From Verrucomicrobiota bacterium (GTDB taxonomy: Bacteria; Verrucomicrobiota; Verrucomicrobiia; JADLBR01), in assembly GCA_029560585.1 (NCBI GenBank), contig JAKQKQ010000072.1, positions 1-34,510 on the forward strand: a DNA stretch of 34,510 bases. Direction: 5' to 3'. The position numbers and the translations under genes are program-made. This document shows, one piece after another, positions 7,743 to 16,378 of the stretch. Positions within the stretch are counted from its first letter, which is position 1; every line of letters begins with the position of its first letter. Below the pieces are notes generated by a model, which did no database searches, was not told the origin of the DNA, and saw nothing but the letters and a program-made list of their open reading frames with translations.

Positions 7743-7905
7743 CTCCAGAACCCGCTACCCGGCTGTGACTTCGGGGGCGCAGCCGCGGTGAATATTTCTC
7801 CCGGACCACGATCCGCGAAAAAAAATCTGTGCTTGGGTTCAGGATTTTGCGGGCCGCGAGCCGCCCGCGGTGGGACGGCACGGAGCGCCTGGCACGATTG
7901 TCGGC

Positions 7906-8865
7906 CTACTGTCCCATGCCGCTCAATGCGGTGAAGGCCGAGGTGTCGAGCGATCGGAGGCGACGCGAGAGTTCGCGGGCGATGTTGAAGATAATGCGCG
8001 CATGATCGGCGGGCCAGTACGCCGCGAATTTCTGAAACACGGGGAGGGCCAGGCAGTGGACGATCGAGCTTTCGCGCGCTCGGATCGCAGCGGAGCGGGG
8101 CCCTCCCTCGACCAGGCACATTTCTCCAAAGACGCTGCCGTGGCCGAGGACCGCCAAAACGGTCTCTCCCGGTTGGCCGACGGATTTTACGACTTCGACG
8201 GAACCCTCGCCCACCAACCAAACACTGTCGCCAGGAGCCCCCTCCTCAAACGCGAACTGCCCTGGCCGGAGCTTCACTTCCGTGGTGGCCATCGCGAGGG
8301 CGCGGACAGCATCCGGCGCCAGTCCCTCAAAGATGAACACGCCTTGCCAGCCCACCCCCGGGGCCGGGGCGGTGATGGATGGCCGTTCGCGCCGCAGCGC
8401 AGCATAGGCCGCGTCTAGGGCCCGCAGTCGACGGGAGAGTTCCAGCGCGATGTTGCACATGATGGTGTGGTACTGGCGCGGATGCTCGGTCGCCATGCGC
8501 ATCACATGTTCTCGACCCAGCGAAAAGATGGTGGTCTCGTCCTCGCACGCGCGGACCGTGGCGGATCGCCGGTCGTCCTCAATGAGTCCCATCTCCCCGA
8601 AGAATGCGCCCGGCCCCAGATGGGCGAGGACGGTTTCCGCATTGGTGCCCGCGCCCTTGACCACCTCGGCAGATCCCGTGCCAATGACGTAGATGTGGTC
8701 CCCCACGGAACCCTCGAAAACGATCGTCTCGCCCGGGCCAAAGACGCGTTCCCGCATCCCGGCGGCGATGGAGAACAGGGCCTCGCCCGAGATGCCGCGG
8801 AACACGGCCATCTCTCGAACGGGAATGGGAATATTGAAAGGGTCGCGTTCGCTCGAGAGCGGCAT
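7906..8865 (-). CDS. Protein with two cyclic nucleotide-binding domains and no DNA-binding domain
   Basis: From the ATG at 8865 the protein has 319 residues; an upstream TTG at 8901 is possible. It has two tandem CRP-type cNMP-binding beta-barrels. The first has the phosphate-binding-cassette-like segment GAFFGEMGLIEDDRRSATVRA (about 90-110, split here by description) and the second GSVFGEMCLVEGGPRSAAIRA (about 245-265). In both, the FGE...R(S)A pattern retains the Glu and Arg that contact cyclic nucleotides in CRP/PKA-type domains. Both domains end in a similar helix (ELSRRLRALDAA and ELSRRLRSLDTS), indicating internal duplication. No helix-turn-helix, kinase or membrane segment is present. 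It resembles PKA regulatory-type modules and may be a cytoplasmic cNMP sensor or adaptor; the partner is unknown. Confidence 0.85.
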   Translation of the reverse strand: MPLSSERDPFNIPIPVREMAVFRGISGEALFSIAAGMRERVFGPGETIVFEGSVGDHIYVIGTGSAEVVKGAGTNAETVLAHLGPGAFFGEMGLIEDDRRSATVRACEDETTIFSLGREHVMRMATEHPRQYHTIMCNIALELSRRLRALDAAYAALRRERPSITAPAPGVGWQGVFIFEGLAPDAVRALAMATTEVKLRPGQFAFEEGAPGDSVWLVGEGSVEVVKSVGQPGETVLAVLGHGSVFGEMCLVEGGPRSAAIRARESSIVHCLALPVFQKFAAYWPADHARIIFNIARELSRRLRSLDTSAFTALSGMGQ

Positions 8866-8995
8866 GCACACAGCATACGGATATTGGGACCGCAGAAGCA
8901 ACGCCTAGGCTCAAGGCCACCTTATCGGCTTTTCATCGGAGACGATAATGGTTACGATGAAAGTGCGCGGTACAGGCATTTTGCGGAGGTGACAA

Positions 8996-10525
8996 ATGGC
9001 GCGGATCTTCATCGGAATCGACAGCGGGACGCAAAGCACCAAGGCACTGATCGTGGATGGTGACACCGGTAAGATCCGGGGCGTGGCCTCCCACGCTCAT
9101 AACCTCATCGCCGGACTGCCGCCCGGGGCCAAAGAGCAGGATCCGGACGTCTGGATCGACGCGACACGCAAGACCGTGCGAGCGGCGATGCGAAAAGCAA
9201 AGGCGCGGCCGACGGATGTCCTGGGCATCGGCGTGTCGGGCCAGCAACACGGATTCGTGGCCCTGGACGAGGCCGGCCACGTCATCCGCCCCGCGAAACT
9301 CTGGTGCGACACGAGCACGGCAACGCAGTGCGAGCACCTGATTCGCAAGATCGGCGGCCTCCAGCGCGTCATTGAACTCACCGGAAATTCGATCCCGCCC
9401 GGCTTCACGGCCTCCAAGATCCTTTGGCTCAAGCAGGCCGAGCCAAAGAACTTCGCGCGCCTCGCGACGGTGCTGCTGCCGCACGACTACATCAATTTCT
9501 GGCTCACCGGCGAGCGCACCATGGAGCATGGCGACGCCTCGGGCACGGCGCTCATGGACGTCAAGACGCGCCGGTGGAGCGAGCCGGTGCTTTCGGCGAT
9601 CGACCCCGACCTCGCCTCCCTCCTGCCGCCGCTCCAGGGCTCGGACCAGCCCGCCGGAAAGGTCCGTCCCGAGGCCGCGCGCCAGCTCGGGATCGCGCCG
9701 GGGGCGCTCGTCTCCGCGGGCGGGGGCGATAACATGATGGGGGCCATCGGCACGGGCAACACGCGCCCGGGCATTGTGACGGCCAGCTTCGGCACCTCGG
9801 GCACCATCTACGGCTACAGCGCCCGCCCCGTGATCGATCCCGACGGCGAGATAGCCGCCTTCTGCGACAGCACCGGCGGCTGGCTCCCGCTGCTCTGCAC
9901 CATGAACGTCACCGTCGCCACGGAACTGGTGAAACGCCTCTTCTCCCTGGACAACGACACGCTCCGCGCCCTTGTCAGGCAGTCGCCGCCGGGCGCCGAT
10001 GGCCTGCTGCTGGTGCCCTACTTCGAGGGCGAGCGCACGCCCAACGTTCCCAATGGCACGGGTATCTTCTTCGGGCTCCGGGACGCGACCTTCACGAAGG
10101 CTCACATGGCGCGCGCCGCAATGGAGGGCGCCACCCTCGGCATGAACTACGGCCTCAATCGCCTGTGCGCGCTGGGGCTGCGCCCCAAGGAGATCCGGAT
10201 CACGGGCGGCGGATCGAAGGATGCCGAGTGGCGACAGATCATGGCGGATGTTTTCGCGACCCCGGTGGTCGCGATGCAGACGTCCGAGGGCGCCGCCTAC
10301 GGGGCCGCGCTCCAGGCGAAGTGGACCTGGCACCTGCACCGCGGCGAGCGCGTGCGCATCAGCGCCATCACCGACGAATTCGTCAAGGTGGACAGCGCCT
10401 CCCGCGTCGAACCCCGCCGCGAAGCCGTGAAGACCTACAAGGAACTCCAGCACATCCAGGACGGGTTCAGGGCCTCCTGTCGCGACGCATTCGCGCTCCA
10501 CGCGCGGATCCGGTCGGCCGCCTGA
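8996..10525 (+). CDS. xylB: Xylulokinase, FGGY carbohydrate kinase family
   Basis: The 509-residue protein phosphorylates D-xylulose with ATP to xylulose 5-phosphate, feeding the pentose phosphate pathway. A strong Shine-Dalgarno (GGAGGT at 8985-8990) sits 5 bases before the ATG. The N-terminal ATPase motif is IGIDSGTQSTKALIV (6-20). The substrate-site motif SGQQHG (81-86) and the late GGGDNMMGAIGTG with the expected catalytic base Asp245 are typical of XylB. The second ATP-domain motif TGGGSKDAEWRQIMADVF follows near 400-417. Length is slightly above the usual 480-500 owing to the C-terminal tail. No xylose isomerase or transporter lies next to it. Relatives in the FGGY family use other sugars, so the exact substrate is inferred. 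Confidence 0.92.
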   Translation: MARIFIGIDSGTQSTKALIVDGDTGKIRGVASHAHNLIAGLPPGAKEQDPDVWIDATRKTVRAAMRKAKARPTDVLGIGVSGQQHGFVALDEAGHVIRPAKLWCDTSTATQCEHLIRKIGGLQRVIELTGNSIPPGFTASKILWLKQAEPKNFARLATVLLPHDYINFWLTGERTMEHGDASGTALMDVKTRRWSEPVLSAIDPDLASLLPPLQGSDQPAGKVRPEAARQLGIAPGALVSAGGGDNMMGAIGTGNTRPGIVTASFGTSGTIYGYSARPVIDPDGEIAAFCDSTGGWLPLLCTMNVTVATELVKRLFSLDNDTLRALVRQSPPGADGLLLVPYFEGERTPNVPNGTGIFFGLRDATFTKAHMARAAMEGATLGMNYGLNRLCALGLRPKEIRITGGGSKDAEWRQIMADVFATPVVAMQTSEGAAYGAALQAKWTWHLHRGERVRISAITDEFVKVDSASRVEPRREAVKTYKELQHIQDGFRASCRDAFALHARIRSAA

Positions 10526-10596
10526 CCATGCCGCGGCGGCGGCACCGGGCGCGGTTTTCTCCTCGGCATCTGAGGATACGGGGCTAAAGCATCGCC

Positions 10597-12225
10597 ATGC
10601 GCGCGACCGGACATTGGCTGGGGGCACAGGCGTCCAACGCCACGGCTGTCCTCGTGCGCCACTGCCGCGAGGGCGCCGCCGATTTCGCCGCCATGCTCAG
10701 GGGACCCGCGGCCCGACGGATGCTGTGGCTCTGTGCCCCCGCGCTCGTGCTCGGGATCATCCTGCGGGTCACACTGATGGCCCAGATGCCCTGCGCGTTC
10801 ATCAACGACGACACGCGCACCATCATGAGCACCGTCGAGGAGTTCGTCGAAAAGGGGCGCTTCGAGACCTCGCCCAAAAAAGTCTTCCTCGCCCCCTTCC
10901 TTTATTCGGTCCCCGTCTTTCTGCACCAGCCCGCGCTGCCGTGGATCGCGGCGGGACAGCACGTGCTCGGCCTCTTTGCCGTCTTGGCGTTTGGCGCCCT
11001 CTGCTCGCTATGGTTCCGGTGCCCGGCCGTGTGGATCGCGCCCCTGACGCTGTTCGGCGCGTTGAATCCCGACTTCCTGTGGTACGAGCACCTGGCGCTC
11101 CCGGAGTCGATGTTCCTGTGCTTCTCACTGTGGACCGCGGTCTGCGGCACCCTGTATTTTCGGAGACCCACGCCGGCGCGATTCGCGCTGTTCTGGCTCG
11201 CGCTATTCCTGACCGCCGGCAGCCGCCCGGAGGGAAAACTCTTCTGCGGTTTCGGCATCGCCCTGGCGGCGCTGGCCCCGGCGTGTGGCTGGCTATCCCG
11301 ATTGCGCCGCGGTGCGGTGGCGATCCTCCTGACGGTCTGGATCTTTTCGATCACCCGAACCAGCCAGAGCGGCCTACTGCTGTTCACCAGCGTGATCCAT
11401 TTCTCGCCCGACCATTTCGTCACCGCGCCCGGCCTCGAGGACGACATCCGCGAGATCCGGGATCGACTCGCGGTCGAGTGGCGGGTCCGGCCCTCCGACA
11501 TGGTGAAGGTCCGCCGGCAGATATCGCGCGCGGCGGAGGCCTACCTCGCCAAGCACCCCCCCGAACCCGGCAAGCGGCACAAGGATGTTATCAACACTCT
11601 CTGCAAACGCGCCGGGATCGAGACCGTTCTGCGCTCGCCGTTCCGCGCCATGGCGATGGGGTTCAACAAGTTCTGCTATACCCTCCGGATACCCGCGGCA
11701 GAGAGCTTTGGCAAACCCTGGATCCGCGACGAGCACATGAATATCTTCTACGAGCCCGATGGCGCCAAGAAGGACTCGATGGAATATGTCGTTTCGCTGA
11801 CGGGAAGAAACTTTGCCAACCAGGAGGAATTCCGCGCGTGGCTGGAATCCGCGTATCGGCCGTTCGACCCGGACTGGCCCACCGCGGCGCGCAATGCCTT
11901 CCATCGCGCCATGATCCACCTCCGCCTGCCGGATCGCGAGCAAGACGTCATCGGCTTTCCCCTGCTGCATCTGGCCGCGATCGCGGGGGCCATGCTCCTG
12001 ATTGTGGTGTCCAGGGGCGAACGGTGGCTCCACCTGTCGTGGGCGGCGGCTCTGTTCGGCCTCCTGGCGATCGTCTTCGTGACCGCGAACGTGAAGGCGC
12101 GCTTCCGGTTCGCGTTCGAACCCTGGTGGGTGATCTATGCTTGCGCGCTTGTGGACCTGGTGGCGAGCCGGGCGTGGGGGCTGTGGGCCAAGGCGCGGGG
12201 CACCGCGGGTGGGGCGGGCGGCTGA
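10597..12225 (+). CDS. Polytopic membrane protein, GT-C (GT39-like) glycosyltransferase candidate, paralog 1
   Basis: The protein has 542 residues with about ten hydrophobic segments, one near 43-63, more between 100 and 265, and a group after 440. After the first segment an extracytoplasmic loop holds FINDDTR (Asp71-Asp72), the position of the catalytic acidic residue in GT-C enzymes. Further motifs, YEHLALPES, GSRPEGKLF, SVIHFSPDHF and KARFRFAFEPWW, recur in the downstream paralog at 12739. A large soluble segment (about 275-420) lies between the membrane blocks. GT-C enzymes transfer sugars from polyprenyl-phosphate donors on the outer face of the membrane. It overlaps the GtrA gene as TGATG, so translation is coupled. 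Substrate unknown. Confidence 0.75.
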   Translation: MRATGHWLGAQASNATAVLVRHCREGAADFAAMLRGPAARRMLWLCAPALVLGIILRVTLMAQMPCAFINDDTRTIMSTVEEFVEKGRFETSPKKVFLAPFLYSVPVFLHQPALPWIAAGQHVLGLFAVLAFGALCSLWFRCPAVWIAPLTLFGALNPDFLWYEHLALPESMFLCFSLWTAVCGTLYFRRPTPARFALFWLALFLTAGSRPEGKLFCGFGIALAALAPACGWLSRLRRGAVAILLTVWIFSITRTSQSGLLLFTSVIHFSPDHFVTAPGLEDDIREIRDRLAVEWRVRPSDMVKVRRQISRAAEAYLAKHPPEPGKRHKDVINTLCKRAGIETVLRSPFRAMAMGFNKFCYTLRIPAAESFGKPWIRDEHMNIFYEPDGAKKDSMEYVVSLTGRNFANQEEFRAWLESAYRPFDPDWPTAARNAFHRAMIHLRLPDREQDVIGFPLLHLAAIAGAMLLIVVSRGERWLHLSWAAALFGLLAIVFVTANVKARFRFAFEPWWVIYACALVDLVASRAWGLWAKARGTAGGAGG

Positions 12226-12755
12226 TGGCCAACCCTTTGAAAGTCTCGGATCTTGGCGGCGGCTCGGTGGTCGTGCGCGGCGTGCTGTTCTTCGTTGGCG
12301 GCGGCATGAGCTACGTCATGAACACCGCGCTGTTCGAGCTGCTCACCACGGGGCTGCGGTGGCCCGAGACGATGCTGCGCTTCGTGGATGTCGAGCCCCT
12401 TATCGTGCGCGGGGCGGGATGGCCACCGACCGGCGCCTATGCCGCGAGCCTCGGGAGCGTGATCGCGCTGAGTTTCCTCTGGAGCTATTATATCAATTTT
12501 CGGACGTCGGTCGCGTGGCATGCCTGTGCCCCCAGGTACATCACCACCGTAGGCGCGTGCGCCCTGCTGAACTACACAATCGTCCAACTGCTGCTGCTGC
12601 AGGCGCCCACGCGCGAGAAGCTCATCATCCTGATCGGGATGGCAACCGCGGCGGGATTCAAGTTCTTGTCATACCACTTCTGGGTTTTCCCGGGCGGCAA
12701 GCCGACCGGCGGGGAGGCGCCGGTGGCGGGCGGAACCGATGGCCTCGATGGATAG
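12225..12755 (+). CDS. GtrA-like small membrane protein (polyprenyl-phosphate-sugar flippase family)
   Basis: This 176-residue protein has four hydrophobic segments, near 17-40, 70-90, 107-123 and 134-150. The family signatures are the N-terminal FFVGGGMSYVMNTALFELL, the central SLLWSYYINF-type motif (SFLWSYYINFRTSVAW) and the end FKFLSYHFWVF. GtrA proteins are proposed to flip undecaprenyl-phosphate-linked sugars across the membrane for GT-C transferases. Its position between two such candidates fits that role. The ATG overlaps the previous stop by one base (TGATG), and its last 17 bases overlap the next gene. The Gly/Pro-rich tail is extra. The loop near 45-65 is longer than in short GtrA proteins. 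Confidence 0.85.
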   Translation: MANPLKVSDLGGGSVVVRGVLFFVGGGMSYVMNTALFELLTTGLRWPETMLRFVDVEPLIVRGAGWPPTGAYAASLGSVIALSFLWSYYINFRTSVAWHACAPRYITTVGACALLNYTIVQLLLLQAPTREKLIILIGMATAAGFKFLSYHFWVFPGGKPTGGEAPVAGGTDGLDG

Positions 12756-14379
12756 GGAACGATGGCATTCGGCGGCCGGGCGGGCGTGGCGCACCTGCCG
12801 CGCGCTGCCGGGCGAGGTCCTGGCATTCCTCGCCGAGTGCGCACGCGACCACCGGGTGCGCCCGGTGCTCCTCTGGTGCATCCCGGCGCTGGCGTGCGGG
12901 CTGGCCGCCCGCCTCGTCCTGATGGGCCTGGCGCCCTGCGCCGTCTTCAACAGCGACACGCGGGGCCTGATCGACGCAGCGGAGAATTTTCTGCGGAGGC
13001 CCTGGGCGGTTTTCGGCGGCGGCACGCGGACGTTTCTGATGCCCGTGCTGTACTCGGTCCCCCTGGCCCTGAAGCAGCCGCTCCTGCCCTGGGTGGCGGC
13101 CGGTCAACACCTGGTGGGTCTCGCGGCCGTTCCGGCCACGGGCCTGCTGTGCGCCGCGTGGCTGCGCCAGTGGCGCTGGTGGATCATTCCGGTGACGATG
13201 GTCCCCGCCATCCACCCCACGATCCTCTGGTGGGAACACATGGCCCTGCCCGATTCGCTTTTTCTGGTGCTGTCGCTCGCCGTGTGCGTCGCCGTCGTGG
13301 CTTTTTCCCGTCGGCCCAACAGGGCGTCATTCGCGCTGATCGCCGGGACGGTCATTCTGGCCGCGGGAGCCCGCCAGGAAGGTTTCTTGCTGCTCGGGTC
13401 GTTGCCCCTCATCTGCGCGGCGGTCTTCTGGGGCGACTGGGCGCGCATCGGCCGATATGTCGCGGCATCGGCGGCGCTGGCCGCGCTCGTGATGGCCATC
13501 TCCCGCACCGGCCAGGGCGGCCAGATGCTCCTTACGTCAGTGATCCACATGGCGCCAGACCACCTGTCCAGCGAGCCGGGTTTTTCGTCGCGGGCCGCCG
13601 CCCTGCGCGACCGGTTCGCGCCAAGCTGGCCGGTCTATCCCGACGATCACAACGCCAGCCGCAAGGAGATCGTCGCGCAGGTCCAGGAGCACCTCATGAA
13701 AGAGCGAGGCCTTGGCGCCGGGCAGGAGCGGGCGCTGCGCGATCGATTCTGCAAGCGCGTCGCCAAGGAGATCGCCCTGCGCAATCTGCACGCGCTTCCG
13801 GGCCTGGCGTGGCACAAATTCCTCGCCACCCATCTGGACGAACCTTCCCCCCGATTCGACACCATTCCCGCCGAAATGGTCGACGAGGCATTCGATGGCA
13901 AAGAACTCAAGGAGTTGCCCTACCTCCGGCGTCTCTTCGGGCGGAATTACGCGCGGGCCGAGGATTTCCAGCGCGACGTCGAAACCCGCTACTACCCCGC
14001 CATCGCCGTGCCGTGGTTGACGCGCTGGCAGGACGCGTGGACCCGGATCACGCTCCGCCAGGGAGACAAGAGTTATATCCGCCTCGTGGGGCCACCGGGC
14101 CACCAGCAGCGGCTGCCGATGCTCCCGCCCCTGTATGCGCCCGCGGCGCTGGGCCTCGTGTTGCTGGCGCTCATGCGAGGAAAATCGTGGCCCTCGCTGC
14201 CCGTTTGGCTGCTGACGCTGCTGGGCGTCGCGTTCGTGACGTTGCTCACGGGGAGTCTCCGGGCACGCTACAGGCTCATGTTCGAGCCCTACTGGTACAT
14301 CGGATGGGCGGGCCTCCTGGATGCGGCCGTGACGCTCGTGGGCCGGATCAGGTCCCGAGTGATTCGCCGCTCCCCATAA
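12739..14379 (+). CDS. Polytopic membrane protein, GT-C (GT39-like) glycosyltransferase candidate, paralog 2
   Basis: This 546-residue protein is a diverged duplicate of the product at 10597. It shares the order CAVFNSDTRG (Asp73), MPVLYSVPLAL, LPWVAAGQHLVG, WWEHMALPDSLF, GARQEGFLL, SVIHMAPDHL and RARYRLMFEPYWYIG. The central soluble segment (about 280-440) carries different charged residues, which may set acceptor or donor specificity. It starts inside the GtrA gene, 17 bases before that gene stops, so the three genes form one coupled cassette. An internal ATG at 12748 is also possible. The next gene is convergent and no terminator is evident. Confidence 0.75.
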   Translation: MASMDRERWHSAAGRAWRTCRALPGEVLAFLAECARDHRVRPVLLWCIPALACGLAARLVLMGLAPCAVFNSDTRGLIDAAENFLRRPWAVFGGGTRTFLMPVLYSVPLALKQPLLPWVAAGQHLVGLAAVPATGLLCAAWLRQWRWWIIPVTMVPAIHPTILWWEHMALPDSLFLVLSLAVCVAVVAFSRRPNRASFALIAGTVILAAGARQEGFLLLGSLPLICAAVFWGDWARIGRYVAASAALAALVMAISRTGQGGQMLLTSVIHMAPDHLSSEPGFSSRAAALRDRFAPSWPVYPDDHNASRKEIVAQVQEHLMKERGLGAGQERALRDRFCKRVAKEIALRNLHALPGLAWHKFLATHLDEPSPRFDTIPAEMVDEAFDGKELKELPYLRRLFGRNYARAEDFQRDVETRYYPAIAVPWLTRWQDAWTRITLRQGDKSYIRLVGPPGHQQRLPMLPPLYAPAALGLVLLALMRGKSWPSLPVWLLTLLGVAFVTLLTGSLRARYRLMFEPYWYIGWAGLLDAAVTLVGRIRSRVIRRSP

Positions 14380-14463
14380 TCGGTCCCGCGAGCACCTGCC
14401 CACCCAACCCGGATACTCCGCGGCCATCGCACCGCGGACTTCCGACTCCGGCCCGCCGCTTCG

Positions 14464-15525
14464 TCACACGGGCACCGCACGCGCCCCCGCACCGGTCGGC
14501 GTTCCCCCCATATTCGCCGGCAGATCCACCTTCGGGGCCAGCGCCACAACCAGTTCCTCGTGGCAGGCCTCCGCCTGCGCCTCGTGCTTCTTGAAGAATC
14601 GCAGGCATGCCAGCAGGCCCTGCCCCTGCCTGAAGAACGTCATCTCGTCGCAAAGGAAACGCCTCTGGAAATCGATCTTCGCGCCCCCCAGCGGAATCGC
14701 CTGCACCACCGGCTGGAACGATTTCTTGCCAACGAAGTAGAGCCGGGCGGCATCACTGGTCCTCACGAGGAACCCCCTGACGTTGCGCCCCGCCGCCGGG
14801 AAGCGCCCCGTCAAACAGGGCACGGCCCACTCGATCTTCTCATCTGGCGCGAGCTGCGCCCCGAGGGCCAGATCCGCCTCGTGCGGCAATCGCGGCGAAA
14901 GCGCGTCATCCCCGCCCGCACCGACCGCGGTCAGCTTGCCAAAGATGAGCGCAAACTGCGCCTTCAGGGCCCGGAACATCGCCGGCGCAAAATACACGAA
15001 CGTCGCGACGCCCAGCACCGTGATCACCAGCGCCAGAATCGGATGCTGTACCACGAAGATGCTCCCCGCCACCACGACGACGTCCTCGGCCACACTCGTC
15101 GCAATATTCGAATAGGGCTCCGGTGATGTGTTGACCATGAGCCGGAATCCCGCCTTGGCCGAATGCGTTGCCACGGCCGCCGTTCCCGCGCAGAGCACGC
15201 CGATGATCTCCATGGCGGGAAGCGCGTCACCCAGGGTCGCCGCCGCGACGAGCATCGCCCCGATCGGGCGAATCGCCGTGTGGACGCTGTCCCACAAGGA
15301 GTCCACCCACGGCACCTTGTCCGCAAAAAACTCCAGCAGGTACAACACTAGCGCCACGCCCCAGATCCATGGGTTATCGAGCGCCTGCAGCGGCTCAAGC
15401 CCGGGGCTCAGCTGCAGCCACCCCTCGTGCAGCGAAATGCCGACGACGAACACCGTCAGATACAGGCTGAGACCCGACAGGACTCCCAGCCCCAGCGCCG
15501 CACCCAAAAGTTCAATCTGTTCCAT
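14464..15525 (-). CDS. DUF4126 family membrane protein
   Basis: The ATG at 15525 gives 353 residues and has a Shine-Dalgarno (AGAGGAAAAG) directly upstream; the frame is open to 15564. The N-terminal half is a DUF4126 domain. It has hydrophobic segments at about 5-30, 52-67, 85-110, 120-140 and 155-185, with the hallmark FFADKVPWVDSLWDSVHTAIRP near 68-89. The C-terminal half is soluble. It has LGAQLAPDEKIEWAVPCLTG, a YFVGKK element and a predicted beta-sheet, which may be a regulatory or PH-like extension. DUF4126 has no established function. The gene is convergent with the glycosyltransferase cassette. Confidence 0.8.
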   Translation of the reverse strand: MEQIELLGAALGLGVLSGLSLYLTVFVVGISLHEGWLQLSPGLEPLQALDNPWIWGVALVLYLLEFFADKVPWVDSLWDSVHTAIRPIGAMLVAAATLGDALPAMEIIGVLCAGTAAVATHSAKAGFRLMVNTSPEPYSNIATSVAEDVVVVAGSIFVVQHPILALVITVLGVATFVYFAPAMFRALKAQFALIFGKLTAVGAGGDDALSPRLPHEADLALGAQLAPDEKIEWAVPCLTGRFPAAGRNVRGFLVRTSDAARLYFVGKKSFQPVVQAIPLGGAKIDFQRRFLCDEMTFFRQGQGLLACLRFFKKHEAQAEACHEELVVALAPKVDLPANMGGTPTGAGARAVPV

Positions 15526-15706
15526 CTTTTCCTCTTTTCGGCCCCGCCATCCGCGCGACCACACGCCACGCGCACAGGCCGAGCCAATGATACGTTAGAC
15601 CCAAGATGCCGCGAACCGATTCACTTTTTCTTGTCCCATTTTTCGCGTCCGGCGCCGGAGCTGATTGCACTGGCATCCCGCGCCCCCGCAGGCAATTCTT
15701 TCATCC

Positions 15707-16378
15707 ATGGACGGAGACGGCGAAGGCCCGCTCGCGATGATCACCGGCGGGCACGGCTACCTCGGGCGCGCGTGCGCCGCGGCCTTTGCCGCGCAAGGAT
15801 GGCACGTGCTGGCGCCGGGACGCGACGAACTGGACGTGGGTTCCGCGGCCTCCGTCGATCATTTCTTCGCGGGCCTCGACCGCATCGACGCGCTGGTCAA
15901 CAATGCCGGCACAACCGGCGACGCCCTCGTCACCCGGATGGATGACGCGGCGTGGGAGCACATCCTCCGGATCGATCTCACGGGCGCGTTCCTCTGCTCT
16001 CGCGCCGCGATCCGCCTGATGGTGAAAAGGCGCCGCGGCCATCTGATCCACATCGGATCATGGTCTGGGCTCCGCGGCAATCTGGGCCAGGCGAACTACG
16101 CCGCCGCCAAGGCGGGGCTCATCGGTCTCTCGGCCTCGCTTGCCAAGGAGTATGGCGGCCGCCAGATCCAGAGCAACGTGGTCTTGCCCGGATTCCTTGA
16201 GACGAAGATGACGGCCCCGCTTCCGCCCGCGGTCCGCGAGCGCGCCCTCGCGGCGCACGCCCTTGGGCGGTTCAATACGCCCGGCGACGCCGCGGCCTTC
16301 ATCGCGTTTCTCGCTAGAATGCCCCATGTCTCCGGCCAGGTCTTTCAACTCGATTCGAGGGTTGGCCGATGGGCATGA
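15707..16378 (+). CDS. Short-chain dehydrogenase/reductase, FabG-like
   Basis: This 223-residue NAD(P)-dependent reductase has the Rossmann motif TGGHGYLG (13-20), NNAG (65-68), the catalytic Ser in IGSWSG (118), Tyr131 and Lys135 in YAAAK. It ends in a QLDSRVG segment like FabG proteins. At 223 residues it is a little shorter than the usual 240-250 because the region after the third strand is compact. The ATG at 15707 has no clear Shine-Dalgarno; the frame is open upstream to a TTG at 15665. The stop overlaps an ATG of bioF as ATGA (16375-16378), so the two are co-translated. A 3-oxoacyl-ACP reductase role supplying acyl chains for biotin synthesis is a reasonable inference. Confidence 0.85.
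   Translation: MDGDGEGPLAMITGGHGYLGRACAAAFAAQGWHVLAPGRDELDVGSAASVDHFFAGLDRIDALVNNAGTTGDALVTRMDDAAWEHILRIDLTGAFLCSRAAIRLMVKRRRGHLIHIGSWSGLRGNLGQANYAAAKAGLIGLSASLAKEYGGRQIQSNVVLPGFLETKMTAPLPPAVRERALAAHALGRFNTPGDAAAFIAFLARMPHVSGQVFQLDSRVGRWA

Larger units (their letters stand above)
6634..7905. other. 1.27-kb region without a confident gene; structured, probably transcribed leftward
   Basis: No frame here has convincing coding features. The longest on the minus strand (7143-7565) is Arg/Gly-rich, has no Shine-Dalgarno sequence and matches no family I know. The stretch has many hairpins: CCGGCG/CGCCGG at 6952-6971, CCCCAC-TTTTG-GTGGGG at 7097-7113, a GGCGGG/CCCGCC hairpin near 7301-7318, and GCCGGG/CCCGGC near 7377-7396. 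Its left end has a strong minus-strand terminator. This could be a large noncoding RNA, a decayed element or the long 3' region of the cyclic-nucleotide-binding gene. I found no RNase P, tmRNA, SRP or tRNA signature. Confidence 0.45.

Noticed and set aside
8933-10627. A 564-codon frame on the minus strand opposite xylB
   Set aside because: It lies exactly antisense to a well-supported kinase gene and its protein is low in hydrophobic residues and rich in Arg, His, Gly and Asp, as expected for mirror frames in GC-rich DNA.
12762-14594. A 610-codon frame overlapping paralog 2 in another frame
   Set aside because: It is Arg/Pro/Gly-rich with no membrane segments, whereas the chosen frame has conserved motifs shared with paralog 1.
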